From positions 1 through 36,429 of the forward strand of contig CAIVUE010000123.1 of the NCBI GenBank assembly GCA_903909015.1: DNA of 36,429 nucleotides, written 5' to 3'. The notes under the pieces were generated by a model, which saw only the letters and a program-made list of their open reading frames with translations, was not told where the DNA came from and did not search any database. Below are positions 8,790 to 17,371 of this stretch, piece by piece. The DNA comes from an uncultured Methylophilaceae bacterium (lineage in GTDB: Bacteria > Pseudomonadota > Gammaproteobacteria > Burkholderiales > Methylophilaceae). The position numbers were made by a program, and so were the translations under genes. Each line of letters begins with the position of its first letter. The stretch's first letter is position 1.

Positions 8790-9912
8790 TTTTTAAACGC
8801 CAAAGCGAGGTTACTTCCGCTTTTCTGGCTTGATGTAACTTGTCTTCAGCATCCATTATTTTTTGGTGTGTAGGTTTGATGTCCAATTTTTCTTCCACCC
8901 GAAGACCAGCACGATGAATTAAACTAAGCAGCTCATCTTGTTTCCTCAACCCCAACGCTTCAGCAAAGTTAGACATAATTAGCCATCCCTCACCTTCAGG
9001 CGTCAGTTTTTCTTTTAATCCATTTAAAAATGCGATCAACATCCGACTATCCGGATCATAAATGGCATACTCAATAGGTGAGCTTGGCTTGGCCGGCAGC
9101 CAAGGGGGATTACACACAATCAAAGGCGCTTGACCTTCTGGAAACATATCAGTTTTCGTGATGGTGACTTTGTTTTGTAAACCTAGTCGAGCAATGTTCT
9201 CTTCAGCACAAGTGATCGCTCGGCTATCTTGATCTGTTGCAATCACTCTCTTGACCCCTCTTTTGGCAAGTATAGATGCAATGACACCAGTACCTGTTCC
9301 AATATCAAAAGCTAATTCTGTGGAGGGGAGACTGGTATCGGCAATAAGTTTTAAATACTCTCCACGTATGGGAGAGAATACCCCGTAATGCGGATGAATA
9401 TTGGCACCTAATGCTTCAATCCGTACACCTTTTTTTCTCCATTCATGCGCGCCAATTAAACCTTGCAACTCCCTTAGGGATGTTACGAATGGGCTACTAA
9501 ACTCACCATAGGCTTCTATGAAAGCATCCTTGAAATCAGGAGCGCGTTTAAGTGAGATTTGATAACTATCACCCACCTCAATAAGAAGCATCCCCAAAAT
9601 CCTAGCTCTTTGGGCTTGTGCCACGCGATGTAAATTGAATGAACTCTTGAGGTCTTCAGGAGCGTTTGCTAGCTTATTTTTTTTTGATACTTTTTTCTGT
9701 TCGCAGCGTCTTGCCATGGCTTGCAATAATTGACGTGCATTCTGAAAGTCCCCGCGCCACAACATGGCTGATCCCTCGCAAGCCAATCTATAAGCGGTAT
9801 CTGCGTTGATGGAATCATCTACAACTAATACGCGTTTAGGTGCAGTGACTTTAGCTTCAGATTGCCAGCGTGCAATATGGGTGCTTCCACCTTCTACCCA
9901 GCTAATGGTCAT
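8782..9912 (-). CDS. Class I SAM-dependent methyltransferase, substrate unknown
   Basis: 376 residues. The C-terminal half is a Rossmann methyltransferase: SAM motif LAFDIGTGTGVIASILA, acidic loop ATDQDSRAI, and the catalytic motif IVCNPPWLP. This NPPW type occurs in enzymes that methylate amino or amide nitrogens (PrmC-, RsmC- and TrmN6-like groups). Residues 1 to about 150 are a separate N-terminal region without motifs I recognise, containing a Lys-rich stretch (KKVSKKNKLA). The start ATG shares one base with the stop of xthA (TAATG), so translation is probably coupled. It is the last gene of the 15-gene minus-strand block. The methyltransferase call is firm; the target cannot be named from sequence. 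Confidence 0.85.
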   Translation of the reverse strand: MTISWVEGGSTHIARWQSEAKVTAPKRVLVVDDSINADTAYRLACEGSAMLWRGDFQNARQLLQAMARRCEQKKVSKKNKLANAPEDLKSSFNLHRVAQAQRARILGMLLIEVGDSYQISLKRAPDFKDAFIEAYGEFSSPFVTSLRELQGLIGAHEWRKKGVRIEALGANIHPHYGVFSPIRGEYLKLIADTSLPSTELAFDIGTGTGVIASILAKRGVKRVIATDQDSRAITCAEENIARLGLQNKVTITKTDMFPEGQAPLIVCNPPWLPAKPSSPIEYAIYDPDSRMLIAFLNGLKEKLTPEGEGWLIMSNFAEALGLRKQDELLSLIHRAGLRVEEKLDIKPTHQKIMDAEDKLHQARKAEVTSLWRLKIT

Positions 9913-10679
9913 TAAATGCTGAACTCTAAAACAACGGGGGTGTGGTCACTTGGACGTTCTAATTTTCGAGGCATTTTGTCGATGTAGCTGGACGTGCTGC
10001 ATTTGCTAAGATCGGGAGTAATTAAGATATGATCGATGCGCATTCCTAGATTTCGTCTAAAGCCAGCCATACGGTAATCCCACCAGCTATAATGACCTTC
10101 GCTTTTTTCAAACAAGCGGAAGCTATCTTGTAATCCTAACTGAATAAGCGTTCTGAAAGCCTCTCTTTCGGGCTCACTCACTAAGACTTGACCTAACCAG
10201 GCCGAAGGATCATGGCAGTCGATGTCTTCTGGCGCAATATTGTAATCCCCTAATAGTGCGAGTTTTTGATACTGCTGTATTTCAGTTTCTAGCCAAGGGG
10301 TGAATGCTTTCAACCAATTTAATTTGTATGCGTATTTATCTGAACCAACCGATTGGCCATTGGGGATATAAACACAAACGATGCGAACCCCATTTATGGT
10401 TGCAGCAATTAAACGTTTTTGTTCATCTAGAAAGTGAGGGATGCCCATATGTGCTTCTTCGATGGCATGCGGGCTAATAATGGCTACCCCATTATATGTT
10501 TTTTGTCCGCTATGAATCGCGTTATAACCAGCCTCTTTTAAAACATCATAAGGAAACTTATGATCTTCTTGCTTAGTCTCTTGCAGGCATAACACATCGG
10601 GCTTGTTGGTTTCAAGCCAATCCAAAACATGCGGTAATCGCACATTAAGTGAGTTCACATTCCAGGTGACAATTTTCAA
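9912..10679 (-). CDS. xthA: Exodeoxyribonuclease III
   Basis: 255 residues, usual length. A DNA repair enzyme acting as AP endonuclease and 3'-5' exonuclease. Family motifs of the exonuclease III/APE1 fold are all seen: start MKIVTWNVNSLNVRL, metal-binding Glu in CLQETKQ (Glu34), YNGVAIIS, GDYNIAP, WWDYR, RIDHILITPDL, and SDHTPVV at the end with the catalytic Asp-His. The start is a TTG three bases after the prlC stop, without a clear Shine-Dalgarno, suggesting coupling to prlC. The downstream methyltransferase overlaps it by one base. Confidence 0.96.
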   Translation of the reverse strand: MKIVTWNVNSLNVRLPHVLDWLETNKPDVLCLQETKQEDHKFPYDVLKEAGYNAIHSGQKTYNGVAIISPHAIEEAHMGIPHFLDEQKRLIAATINGVRIVCVYIPNGQSVGSDKYAYKLNWLKAFTPWLETEIQQYQKLALLGDYNIAPEDIDCHDPSAWLGQVLVSEPEREAFRTLIQLGLQDSFRLFEKSEGHYSWWDYRMAGFRRNLGMRIDHILITPDLSKCSTSSYIDKMPRKLERPSDHTPVVLEFSI

Positions 10680-10682
10680 AAT

Positions 10683-12731
10683 TTATACCGACGCTATCAT
10701 GCCATTATGACGAAGTAATGCTTCAATATCTGGAGCCCGACCTCGGAATGCAACGAAAGATTCTAACGCTGGGCGTGAACCACCTTTTGCTAAAATCTCA
10801 TGCCAAAAGCGCTGGCCTGTTTCTGCGCAAAGAACGCCATTCTCTTCAAACATACTGTAAGCATCAGCAGAAAGAACTTCAGCCCATTTGTAGCTGTAAT
10901 AGCCTGCGGCATAACCACCTGCAAAAATATGTGAAAATCCGTTTGGGAAGCGATTCCATTTTGGAGGTCGGACGACGGCAACTTCGTCACGTACTTCTTC
11001 AATTAAGTCCAAAGCGGTTGTTTGCCCATCCGGATTGAATGCATCATGCAAACGCATATCAAAGAGTGAGAATTCGATTTGACGAACGGTTTGCATCCCA
11101 GCTTGGAAATTTTTGGCGGCAACCATTTTATCAAACAATTCACGTGGCAAACTTGCGCCAGACTCTACATGTTTGGTCATATGGCGAATAACATCCCATT
11201 CCCAACAGAAATTTTCCATAAATTGGCTAGGGAGTTCTACGGCATCCCATTCCACCCCTTTAATACCCGAAACGCCATAGTCATCGACCTGCGTAAGCAT
11301 GTGATGTAACCCATGACCAAATTCGTGGAACATGGTGATCACTTCATCGTGGGTGAATAATGCTGGCTTGTCTCCAACAGGCCCAGAAAAATTACAGGTC
11401 AGGTATGCCACCGGTGTCACAATATTATTTGCAGTGTGTTTTCTACGCGTAATGGCTTCATCCATCCAAGCCCCACCCCGTTTATTGTTGCGAGCATATA
11501 AATCTAAATAGAATTGACCAATGACATTGCCGTGATTATCACCAATTTCGTAAAAGGCGGCATCTGTATGCCAGACAGGCACTTGTAGTTTTTTTACATG
11601 CACGCCGAAAATTGTTTCAACCACTTTGAATAAACCAAGTAAAACTTGGGATTCTGGAAAGTATTGCTTCACCTCTTGATCTGAAAAGGCATATTTTTCT
11701 TCACGTAACTTCTCAGAAACGAATGCCACATCCCAAGCTTGCATGTCAGCAATGCCTAATTTTGATGCATGTTCTGTTAACTCTTTCATGTCACGTTTTG
11801 CAAAAGGTTTTGCACGCTGAGCAAGATTGTCTAAAAAGCGAGTCACTTCTGCGGGAGTCTCAGCCATCTTAGTAGCAAGCGACATTTCAGCATAACTTTT
11901 GTAGTCTAGTAATTGAGCAGCTTCACGGCGGAGTTTTAATATATCTTTAATAAGCGATGTATTGTCCCATTCAGATTTTCCAAATTCCGATGCGCGTGTA
12001 GCATAAGCGCGATATAACAATTCTCGCAAATTGCGATTTTCGCAGTACTGAAGTACTGGCATGTAAGACGGGAAATGCAGTGTGAATTTATAACCTTGTT
12101 TGCCATCTTCATTGGCTGCTTCTTGTGCAACCTGTATTACGTCTTCAGGGATGCCTTTCAATTCCGAAATATTTAATACAAAATGGGAAAAGTCATTCAC
12201 GGTATCCATTAAGTTTTCTTCAAACTTAGTCGTAATTTTTGAGAGTGATTCCTGTATTGCTTTAAAGCGTATTTTTTTAGTTTCTGGAAGTTCTGCGCCG
12301 CCCAACCTGAAATCACGTAATTCATTCTCAACTATTTTTTGTTGAGCAGCATTGAAGGTGCTGAACTCTTCACTATTCTTGAGGCTACGAAATTTTGCAT
12401 ACAGGCGCTCATCTTGACCTAGGTCTGAATAAAAATCTGTCAGCTTAGGTAAGCTCGCATTGTATGCCTCACGAAGTTCCGGGCTATTCACCACTGCATT
12501 CATATGCCCAACTTGAGACCATGCTCGTGACAGCTTTTCTTCCATATCTTCCAATGGCTTAGCAAAATTAGCCCAGGTAGGTACATCATTTGAAGCCGCT
12601 AGTTTTTCAATACAAGCTCGACCACTTTCAAGCAAATGGTCAATAGCAGGCTCAACATGTTCGGCGCGTATTTGGTCAAATTTAGGCAAACCGGAAAAAT
12701 TTAATAATGGATTATGTTGTAAGGCGGTCAA
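10683..12731 (-). CDS. prlC: Oligopeptidase A (M3 family metallopeptidase)
   Basis: 682 residues, the normal length for the family (about 680). This zinc peptidase degrades signal-peptide fragments and short peptides in the cytoplasm. The zinc motif HEFGH is at 469-473 within MFHEFGHGLHHML, and the C-terminal block SHIFAGGYAAGYYSYKWAEVLSADAY is typical of M3 peptidases. The start is a TTG at 12731, supported by AAGGA seven bases upstream. It lies 55 bases downstream of ptsI on the same strand with no terminator visible between them. Confidence 0.96.
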   Translation of the reverse strand: MTALQHNPLLNFSGLPKFDQIRAEHVEPAIDHLLESGRACIEKLAASNDVPTWANFAKPLEDMEEKLSRAWSQVGHMNAVVNSPELREAYNASLPKLTDFYSDLGQDERLYAKFRSLKNSEEFSTFNAAQQKIVENELRDFRLGGAELPETKKIRFKAIQESLSKITTKFEENLMDTVNDFSHFVLNISELKGIPEDVIQVAQEAANEDGKQGYKFTLHFPSYMPVLQYCENRNLRELLYRAYATRASEFGKSEWDNTSLIKDILKLRREAAQLLDYKSYAEMSLATKMAETPAEVTRFLDNLAQRAKPFAKRDMKELTEHASKLGIADMQAWDVAFVSEKLREEKYAFSDQEVKQYFPESQVLLGLFKVVETIFGVHVKKLQVPVWHTDAAFYEIGDNHGNVIGQFYLDLYARNNKRGGAWMDEAITRRKHTANNIVTPVAYLTCNFSGPVGDKPALFTHDEVITMFHEFGHGLHHMLTQVDDYGVSGIKGVEWDAVELPSQFMENFCWEWDVIRHMTKHVESGASLPRELFDKMVAAKNFQAGMQTVRQIEFSLFDMRLHDAFNPDGQTTALDLIEEVRDEVAVVRPPKWNRFPNGFSHIFAGGYAAGYYSYKWAEVLSADAYSMFEENGVLCAETGQRFWHEILAKGGSRPALESFVAFRGRAPDIEALLRHNGMIASV

Positions 12732-12786
12732 TTCAAATTCCTTAATTCATGCAGATTTATAAAATGCAATGCTGATGGGTGATATT

Positions 12787-14511
12787 CTAGAGATTCATTT
12801 TTTGGATTAAAGGTTCAATCTTATCGCTATCATGACTGGCGACTATTTTACGTGCAGCAGGAACCAACTTAACTAAGTCACTTTGCAAAACCTGGTGTTT
12901 CACTGACAGGATATGGGATGGGTGCATAGAAAATTGACGTAACCCCAGTCCTAATAATAGACGTGTTAATTTTGAGTCGCCTGCCATTTCACCGCAAATA
13001 GAGACCTTTTTCCCAAGTTTTTGCCCTGCTTTAAGCGTGATTTCTATCAACTGCAGAATCGCCGGATGGAGTGGATTGTATAGATGTGAAACACTATCAT
13101 CAGTGCGATCAATGGCAAGTGAATACTGAATTAAATCGTTGGTGCCGATGGATAGAAAGTCCAATTCTTTCGCAAAGGCTTCTGCGCATAAAGCCGCAGC
13201 AGGAATCTCAATCATGCCTCCAACTTTAATCTCATTATTAAAGTCAATTTTTTGTAAACGCAAGCTTTGCTTAGCACGCTCTAGCAAAAGTAATGTTTGT
13301 CTAAGTTCGGTCACCGCCGATAACATTGGAATTAATATTTGGATATTACCAAAGGCAGATGCTCTGAGTAGTGCGCGTAACTGAATGTGAAACATTTGAG
13401 GCTCTGCAAGGCACAAGCGAATCGCCCGCAATCCCAAGGCAGGGTTTGTGCAGGTGCGCTCTGTGTCTGCATTCATTTGTTTGTCTGCACCTAGGTCTAA
13501 CGTTCGTATGGTGACGGGTTTGCCATCCATGGCTTCTGCTACTGCTTTGTATGCCTCAAATTGTTCTTCTTCATTAGGTGCTTCTCGTCGATTCATGAAC
13601 AAGAATTCAGTTCGATATAAACCGATACCCGTGGCACCAGAAGCTTTTACTTGAATGACATCATCTGGAATCTCAATGTTCGCAAATAGGTCTATCGATG
13701 TTCCATCTAGCGTCACTGCTTTTGTAAGCTTGATGCGCTTAAGCTTTTGTTGTTCTATCTGCCATTGCTCTTGCTTGAGCCTATATTCTGCGAGTGTATC
13801 TTTGTCTGGATTAACAATCAGCACACCTTGTGTGCCATCAACTATGAGCAATTCGCCATCGCGAATAAGCCCTCTTGCACGTTGGAGTGCAACAATTGAA
13901 GGAATATTTAAACTACGTGCAAGAATTGCGGTGTGGGAAGTGGCGCCGCCAACATCAGTTACAAAAGCTGCAAATTGATGCTGTTTGAATTGAATGGCAT
14001 CTGCAGGAGAAATGTCATGCGCCACTAAAATGATCGACTTTTCTTGTTCAATCACTGCTACCTGGCTTGGGCGACCAAGAAGCGCTTTGATGATGCGTTC
14101 AACTACTTGCACTACGTCATGTTTGCGTTCTCGTAAGTATTCGTCTTCAATCTGATCAAACTGCTCAACGATACTTTCCATCTGTTGTTTGAGTGCCCAT
14201 TCTGCGTTGCACTTCTCATCAGTGATAATATTTTTTGGGTCTTGTGCAAGCGTGTGGTCGCTTAAAATCATTAAATGGGTATTAATGAATGCTTTTAATT
14301 CAGCTGGGGATCGACTGGGCAGTTGTGCCTTAACTACTTCTAAGTCATGTTTGACTGTTTCAATTGCTTGGTCGAATCTTTTAATTTCTTGTTCGAGAAG
14401 GTCCTGAGGGACTTGGTAATGAACAACTTCTAAAAGCGCATGCGAAACTAAATGAGCATGCCCAATGGCGATGCCATTTGAAACCCCTACTCCATGAATA
14501 GAAAAACTCAT
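12787..14511 (-). CDS. ptsI: PTS enzyme I (PEP-protein phosphotransferase)
   Basis: 574 residues from the ATG at 14511. It takes phosphate from PEP and passes it to HPr. The start HGVGVSNGIAIGHA is typical. The phosphorylated histidine is His193 in GGATSHTAI. The C-terminal PEP-binding barrel shows GIGLYRTEFLFM, GMIEIPAAAL, SIGTNDLIQYSLA and SICGEMAGD. A longer start at the GTG 14544 would run into ptsH and is less likely; GAGG lies about 12 bases before the chosen ATG. Third of three consecutive PTS genes. No EIIB or EIIC permease gene lies nearby, so the role is probably regulatory (inference). Confidence 0.95.
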   Translation of the reverse strand: MSFSIHGVGVSNGIAIGHAHLVSHALLEVVHYQVPQDLLEQEIKRFDQAIETVKHDLEVVKAQLPSRSPAELKAFINTHLMILSDHTLAQDPKNIITDEKCNAEWALKQQMESIVEQFDQIEDEYLRERKHDVVQVVERIIKALLGRPSQVAVIEQEKSIILVAHDISPADAIQFKQHQFAAFVTDVGGATSHTAILARSLNIPSIVALQRARGLIRDGELLIVDGTQGVLIVNPDKDTLAEYRLKQEQWQIEQQKLKRIKLTKAVTLDGTSIDLFANIEIPDDVIQVKASGATGIGLYRTEFLFMNRREAPNEEEQFEAYKAVAEAMDGKPVTIRTLDLGADKQMNADTERTCTNPALGLRAIRLCLAEPQMFHIQLRALLRASAFGNIQILIPMLSAVTELRQTLLLLERAKQSLRLQKIDFNNEIKVGGMIEIPAAALCAEAFAKELDFLSIGTNDLIQYSLAIDRTDDSVSHLYNPLHPAILQLIEITLKAGQKLGKKVSICGEMAGDSKLTRLLLGLGLRQFSMHPSHILSVKHQVLQSDLVKLVPAARKIVASHDSDKIEPLIQKMNL

Positions 14512-14527
14512 TACTTTAATAGCCTCA

Positions 14528-14794
14528 TTATTCGGGCTCACCAAATCGGTTGGTAATTAAGGTCACTAATGTTTCAATTGCCTCTTTTTCATCAGTGCCT
14601 ATGGTTTCCAAACTGACTGTGCTGCCTTTGCTGGCAGCTAACATCATCACGCCCATGATGCTTTTTGCATTCACACGACGCCCGTTGCGCTCAATCCAAA
14701 TTTCACTCTTAAACTGACTGGCTGTTTGAGTCAGTTTAGTGGAGGCGCGCGCATGTAAGCCGAGCTTATTGATGATGAGTACATCTTGCTTCAT
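14528..14794 (-). CDS. ptsH: HPr phosphocarrier protein
   Basis: 88 residues. It carries phosphate from enzyme I to EIIA proteins. The active-site motif LGLHARAS has His14, and the regulatory site is Ser45 in AKSIMGVMMLA, the residue that HPr kinase (encoded upstream in the same block) phosphorylates. The start overlaps the EIIA stop by four bases (ATGA), and AGGAC provides a ribosome site inside the EIIA gene. ptsI starts 16 bases after its stop. Confidence 0.97.
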   Translation of the reverse strand: MKQDVLIINKLGLHARASTKLTQTASQFKSEIWIERNGRRVNAKSIMGVMMLAASKGSTVSLETIGTDEKEAIETLVTLITNRFGEPE

Positions 14795-15201
14795 TTGCTT
14801 TTGTCCTTGCAGGCTTCTTCAGTGAAATTAATGACACCTTCTTGGCCGCCACTCAATGCTTTTTCGGCCAATTTTCCTAGGTCGCCATTACGGTAAGTGA
14901 GAGCACGAACGAGCATCGGTAAATTCACACCAGCAATCCCTTCGACATGATGAGGCTCCAAAAGTCTGCTTACGATATTGCAGGGGGTTGCGCCGTATAT
15001 ATCTGAAAGAATCAATACGCCGTCACCTTCGTCTAAATCTTGGACAACTTTCTGCATCACTGGTAGTAAAGTTGATGGGTCATCATGTGTATCAATCCCA
15101 AATTGTTCTAACAATGTTGGTCTTGCGCCCATCACATGGGTAGCGCATTGAATTAGACTCTCACCAAGTGAGCCATGCGCGACAATTAAAATACCAATCA
15201 T
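14791..15201 (-). CDS. PTS EIIA component, mannose/fructose family
   Basis: 136 residues, a single-domain EIIA of the mannose (ManX N-terminal) type. The start MIGILIVAHGSLGESL contains the phosphorylated His9. GDGVLILSDIYGATPCN and VEGIAGVNLPML are family blocks. In betaproteobacteria this protein occurs with HPr and enzyme I but without a matching permease, and is thought to be a regulatory phosphate acceptor. It overlaps rapZ and ptsH by four bases each, so the three are likely co-translated. Confidence 0.93.
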   Translation of the reverse strand: MIGILIVAHGSLGESLIQCATHVMGARPTLLEQFGIDTHDDPSTLLPVMQKVVQDLDEGDGVLILSDIYGATPCNIVSRLLEPHHVEGIAGVNLPMLVRALTYRNGDLGKLAEKALSGGQEGVINFTEEACKDKSK

Positions 15202-16040
15202 AGTGGCAATTCCAGTTCTCTATGTCTAATTAAGACTTGTTGTTTTTGACTAGTGAAATGTTTTCCTAACTCTTCAACAAGATGAACAGATCTGTGTTGA
15301 CCCCCTGTACATCCAATGGCAATAGTTAGATAGCTTCGATTTTCCTGAATAAAACTAGGTAGCCAGCGGGTAATGAAGTTTTCAATATCTTGGTACATCT
15401 CGATAACCAATGGTTGTTGCTCTAAGAATTTTTTAACTGGCTGATCTCGCCCCGTCATTGGTCTTAGTAAAGGGTCGTAATGTGGATTTGGTAAACAACG
15501 CACATCGAATACAAAATCTGCATCAAGAGGTATCCCATGTTTAAATCCAAATGAAGTGAAGAGTAAGGTGATGCTATTATTATTGCTGGCCACAAAATCT
15601 TTAACCCAAGCACGTAATGTATTCGCGCTAAGGTCGCTTGTATCAATATGAGGTCCTAGTTCAGCCAGGGGAGATAATAGTTGACGCTCATATTCAATGC
15701 TTTCGGCAAGCGTAATATCTTCGTTGCTTAAAGGATGGCGCCGACGAGTTTCACTAAATCTTTTTACTAAGGCCTGTGTCGTTGATTCAAGGAATAGCAC
15801 CTGAACGCTGACACCTTGTGCTTTTAACTTTTCAATATTTTCAGGGAGAGCTTCTAAGGCAGCACTTCGAGTATCGGTGCTAATCGCAACACGCTCTTGT
15901 GCAGCGTTTAGATTCTCATAAATCTCAGGCAATAAAGTGGCAGGCAGATTATCGATACAGTAATAACCTGTATCCTCAAGCGCTTTTAAGACAACGCTCT
16001 TGCCTGACCCTGATAATCCTGTAACGATAATAAGTTGCAT
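15198..16040 (-). CDS. rapZ: RNase adapter protein / nucleotide-binding protein RapZ
   Basis: 280 residues. In E. coli RapZ delivers small RNA GlmZ to RNase E and so controls amino-sugar synthesis; whether that target exists here is unknown. P-loop TGLSGSGKS is at residues 7-15, followed by YYCIDNLPATLLPE. The C-terminal RNA-binding domain has FKHGIP, VFDVRCLPNPHY, PVKKFLEQQP and the signature IAIGCTGGQHRSV. The ATG shares one base with the hprK stop. Its place beside hprK and PTS genes is conserved in proteobacteria. Confidence 0.95.
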   Translation of the reverse strand: MQLIIVTGLSGSGKSVVLKALEDTGYYCIDNLPATLLPEIYENLNAAQERVAISTDTRSAALEALPENIEKLKAQGVSVQVLFLESTTQALVKRFSETRRRHPLSNEDITLAESIEYERQLLSPLAELGPHIDTSDLSANTLRAWVKDFVASNNNSITLLFTSFGFKHGIPLDADFVFDVRCLPNPHYDPLLRPMTGRDQPVKKFLEQQPLVIEMYQDIENFITRWLPSFIQENRSYLTIAIGCTGGQHRSVHLVEELGKHFTSQKQQVLIRHRELELPL

Positions 16041-16990
16041 TATTTCTTTTTCAGGTTATTTTTTAATTCGCGTGCCTGGCGTTCCATAAATTGCTTCGTA
16101 CCATTCACTCCCCGCAATAGTAGCATGTGGTTTCGTACAGCAACTTCAACTAATACGGCAATATTTCGGCCAGCCGCAACAGGAATAATGACTTTTTGTA
16201 TTTTTATACCCAATACGTCTTCATTTTGGGATTTGACTTTAAGTCTGTCTAAGTTCTGAGGCGCTAAAGTATCAGCCATCTCAAGTTGAATAATCAGATC
16301 CAGTGGCTTTGTTGGCTTAACAGAACTATCACCGAAGAGGGCGCGTATATTCAATATGCCTAAGCCTCGGACTTCTAAAAAGTCTTGCAGAAGGGGAGGG
16401 CAACGACCCTCAATCCGCTCTGGAGATACGCGATAAAAATCGACGATGTCATCGGCGATTAAACGATGACCACGAGAGATCAGTTCTAATGCCAATTCAC
16501 TTTTACCAATTGCAGGGCTGCCTTTAATAAGAACACCAAATCCCTGAACCTCAATGAAAACGCCATGAGCTGTGGTTGATTCTGCCAGAACTTTTGCTAA
16601 ATAATGGGCCATAACATCCATCAGATTTGGACTAGCCAGCGGTGAAGTCATCAACGCAGTTTGATTCTTCTCAGCGGCCGCAAGGAGAGCATCTGGGACT
16701 TTTTCACCATTCGCAACGATAAGCACTGCAAGCTTTGTGGAAAATAAATGGTCGATGGCTTGATTTTGTTCTTGCTTGCTTAAGCCATTTAAATAATCCA
16801 TTTCCGCACAGCCAAGAACTTGCACGCGGTTTGGATGGACGAAATTGCGATGCCCAGTTAACGCAAGCGAAGGCTTAGATACGGTTTCGCTTGTTAATAA
16901 ATTATCCCCACCAGATTTTCCTGCAACCCAAGTAAGCTTAAGCTTACGGTGTGTCTCTTGATGAAGTTGGTGTACGCTAATTTCGGCCAT
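16040..16990 (-). CDS. hprK: HPr kinase/phosphorylase
   Basis: 316 residues from the ATG at 16990 (a GTG directly before it is also possible). It phosphorylates and dephosphorylates HPr on the regulatory serine. The N-terminal domain spans about 1-125. The catalytic domain has Walker A GSPAIGKSE, then ELISRGHRLIADD, and the family signature LEVRGLGILNIRALFG. The P-loop reads SPAI where SGxG-like residues are common, but Gly, Lys and Ser needed for nucleotide binding are kept. It lies 24 bases after hpf; in many betaproteobacteria ptsN lies in this gap, and here it does not. Confidence 0.94.
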   Translation of the reverse strand: MAEISVHQLHQETHRKLKLTWVAGKSGGDNLLTSETVSKPSLALTGHRNFVHPNRVQVLGCAEMDYLNGLSKQEQNQAIDHLFSTKLAVLIVANGEKVPDALLAAAEKNQTALMTSPLASPNLMDVMAHYLAKVLAESTTAHGVFIEVQGFGVLIKGSPAIGKSELALELISRGHRLIADDIVDFYRVSPERIEGRCPPLLQDFLEVRGLGILNIRALFGDSSVKPTKPLDLIIQLEMADTLAPQNLDRLKVKSQNEDVLGIKIQKVIIPVAAGRNIAVLVEVAVRNHMLLLRGVNGTKQFMERQARELKNNLKKK

Positions 16991-17014
16991 CACAGGTACC
17001 TATTTGATTAACAA

Positions 17015-17341
17015 CTACTCTGTAGCTTGATGTTTAACTGCACCATTAGTTTTGTGATGGTCAGCATGTTTTTCTTTATGTTTTAATACTTGGCGATCTA
17101 GCTTATCGGCAAGAAGATCTATTGCACTGTACATATCAGCATCGCTGGATTCAGCATGTAAGTCCGCACCTGGCACATGGATAGTCGCTTCAACTTTTTG
17201 CGCAAGCTTTTCTACACTCAATGTCACTTTGACATCAATCATATGATCAAAATGGTTACTGACTTTAGTCAGTTTATTTTGGATGTATTCACGTAGAGCA
17301 GGAGTGACTTCTAAGTGGTGCCCAGTTAAATGTAGATTCAT
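17015..17341 (-). CDS. hpf: Ribosome hibernation promoting factor, short form
   Basis: 108 residues. It binds the small subunit in stationary phase and promotes 100S ribosome dimers. The sequence MNLHLTGHHLEVTPALREYI, then DVKVTLSVEKLAQKVEATIHVPG and DMYSAIDLLADKLDRQV is the standard HPF/RaiA fold. No long C-terminal dimerisation domain is present, only a basic His/Lys-rich tail from about residue 88. It sits just downstream of rpoN, its usual position; GAGGAG lies upstream of the ATG. Confidence 0.95.
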   Translation of the reverse strand: MNLHLTGHHLEVTPALREYIQNKLTKVSNHFDHMIDVKVTLSVEKLAQKVEATIHVPGADLHAESSDADMYSAIDLLADKLDRQVLKHKEKHADHHKTNGAVKHQATE

Positions 17342-17371
17342 GGTTTACTCCTCTTGGTTGTGATGCAAGTC

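Noticed and set aside
13139-13978. Open frames antisense to ptsI
   Set aside because: Shadow frames of a highly conserved gene, with Ser/Cys-rich translations typical of non-coding strands.
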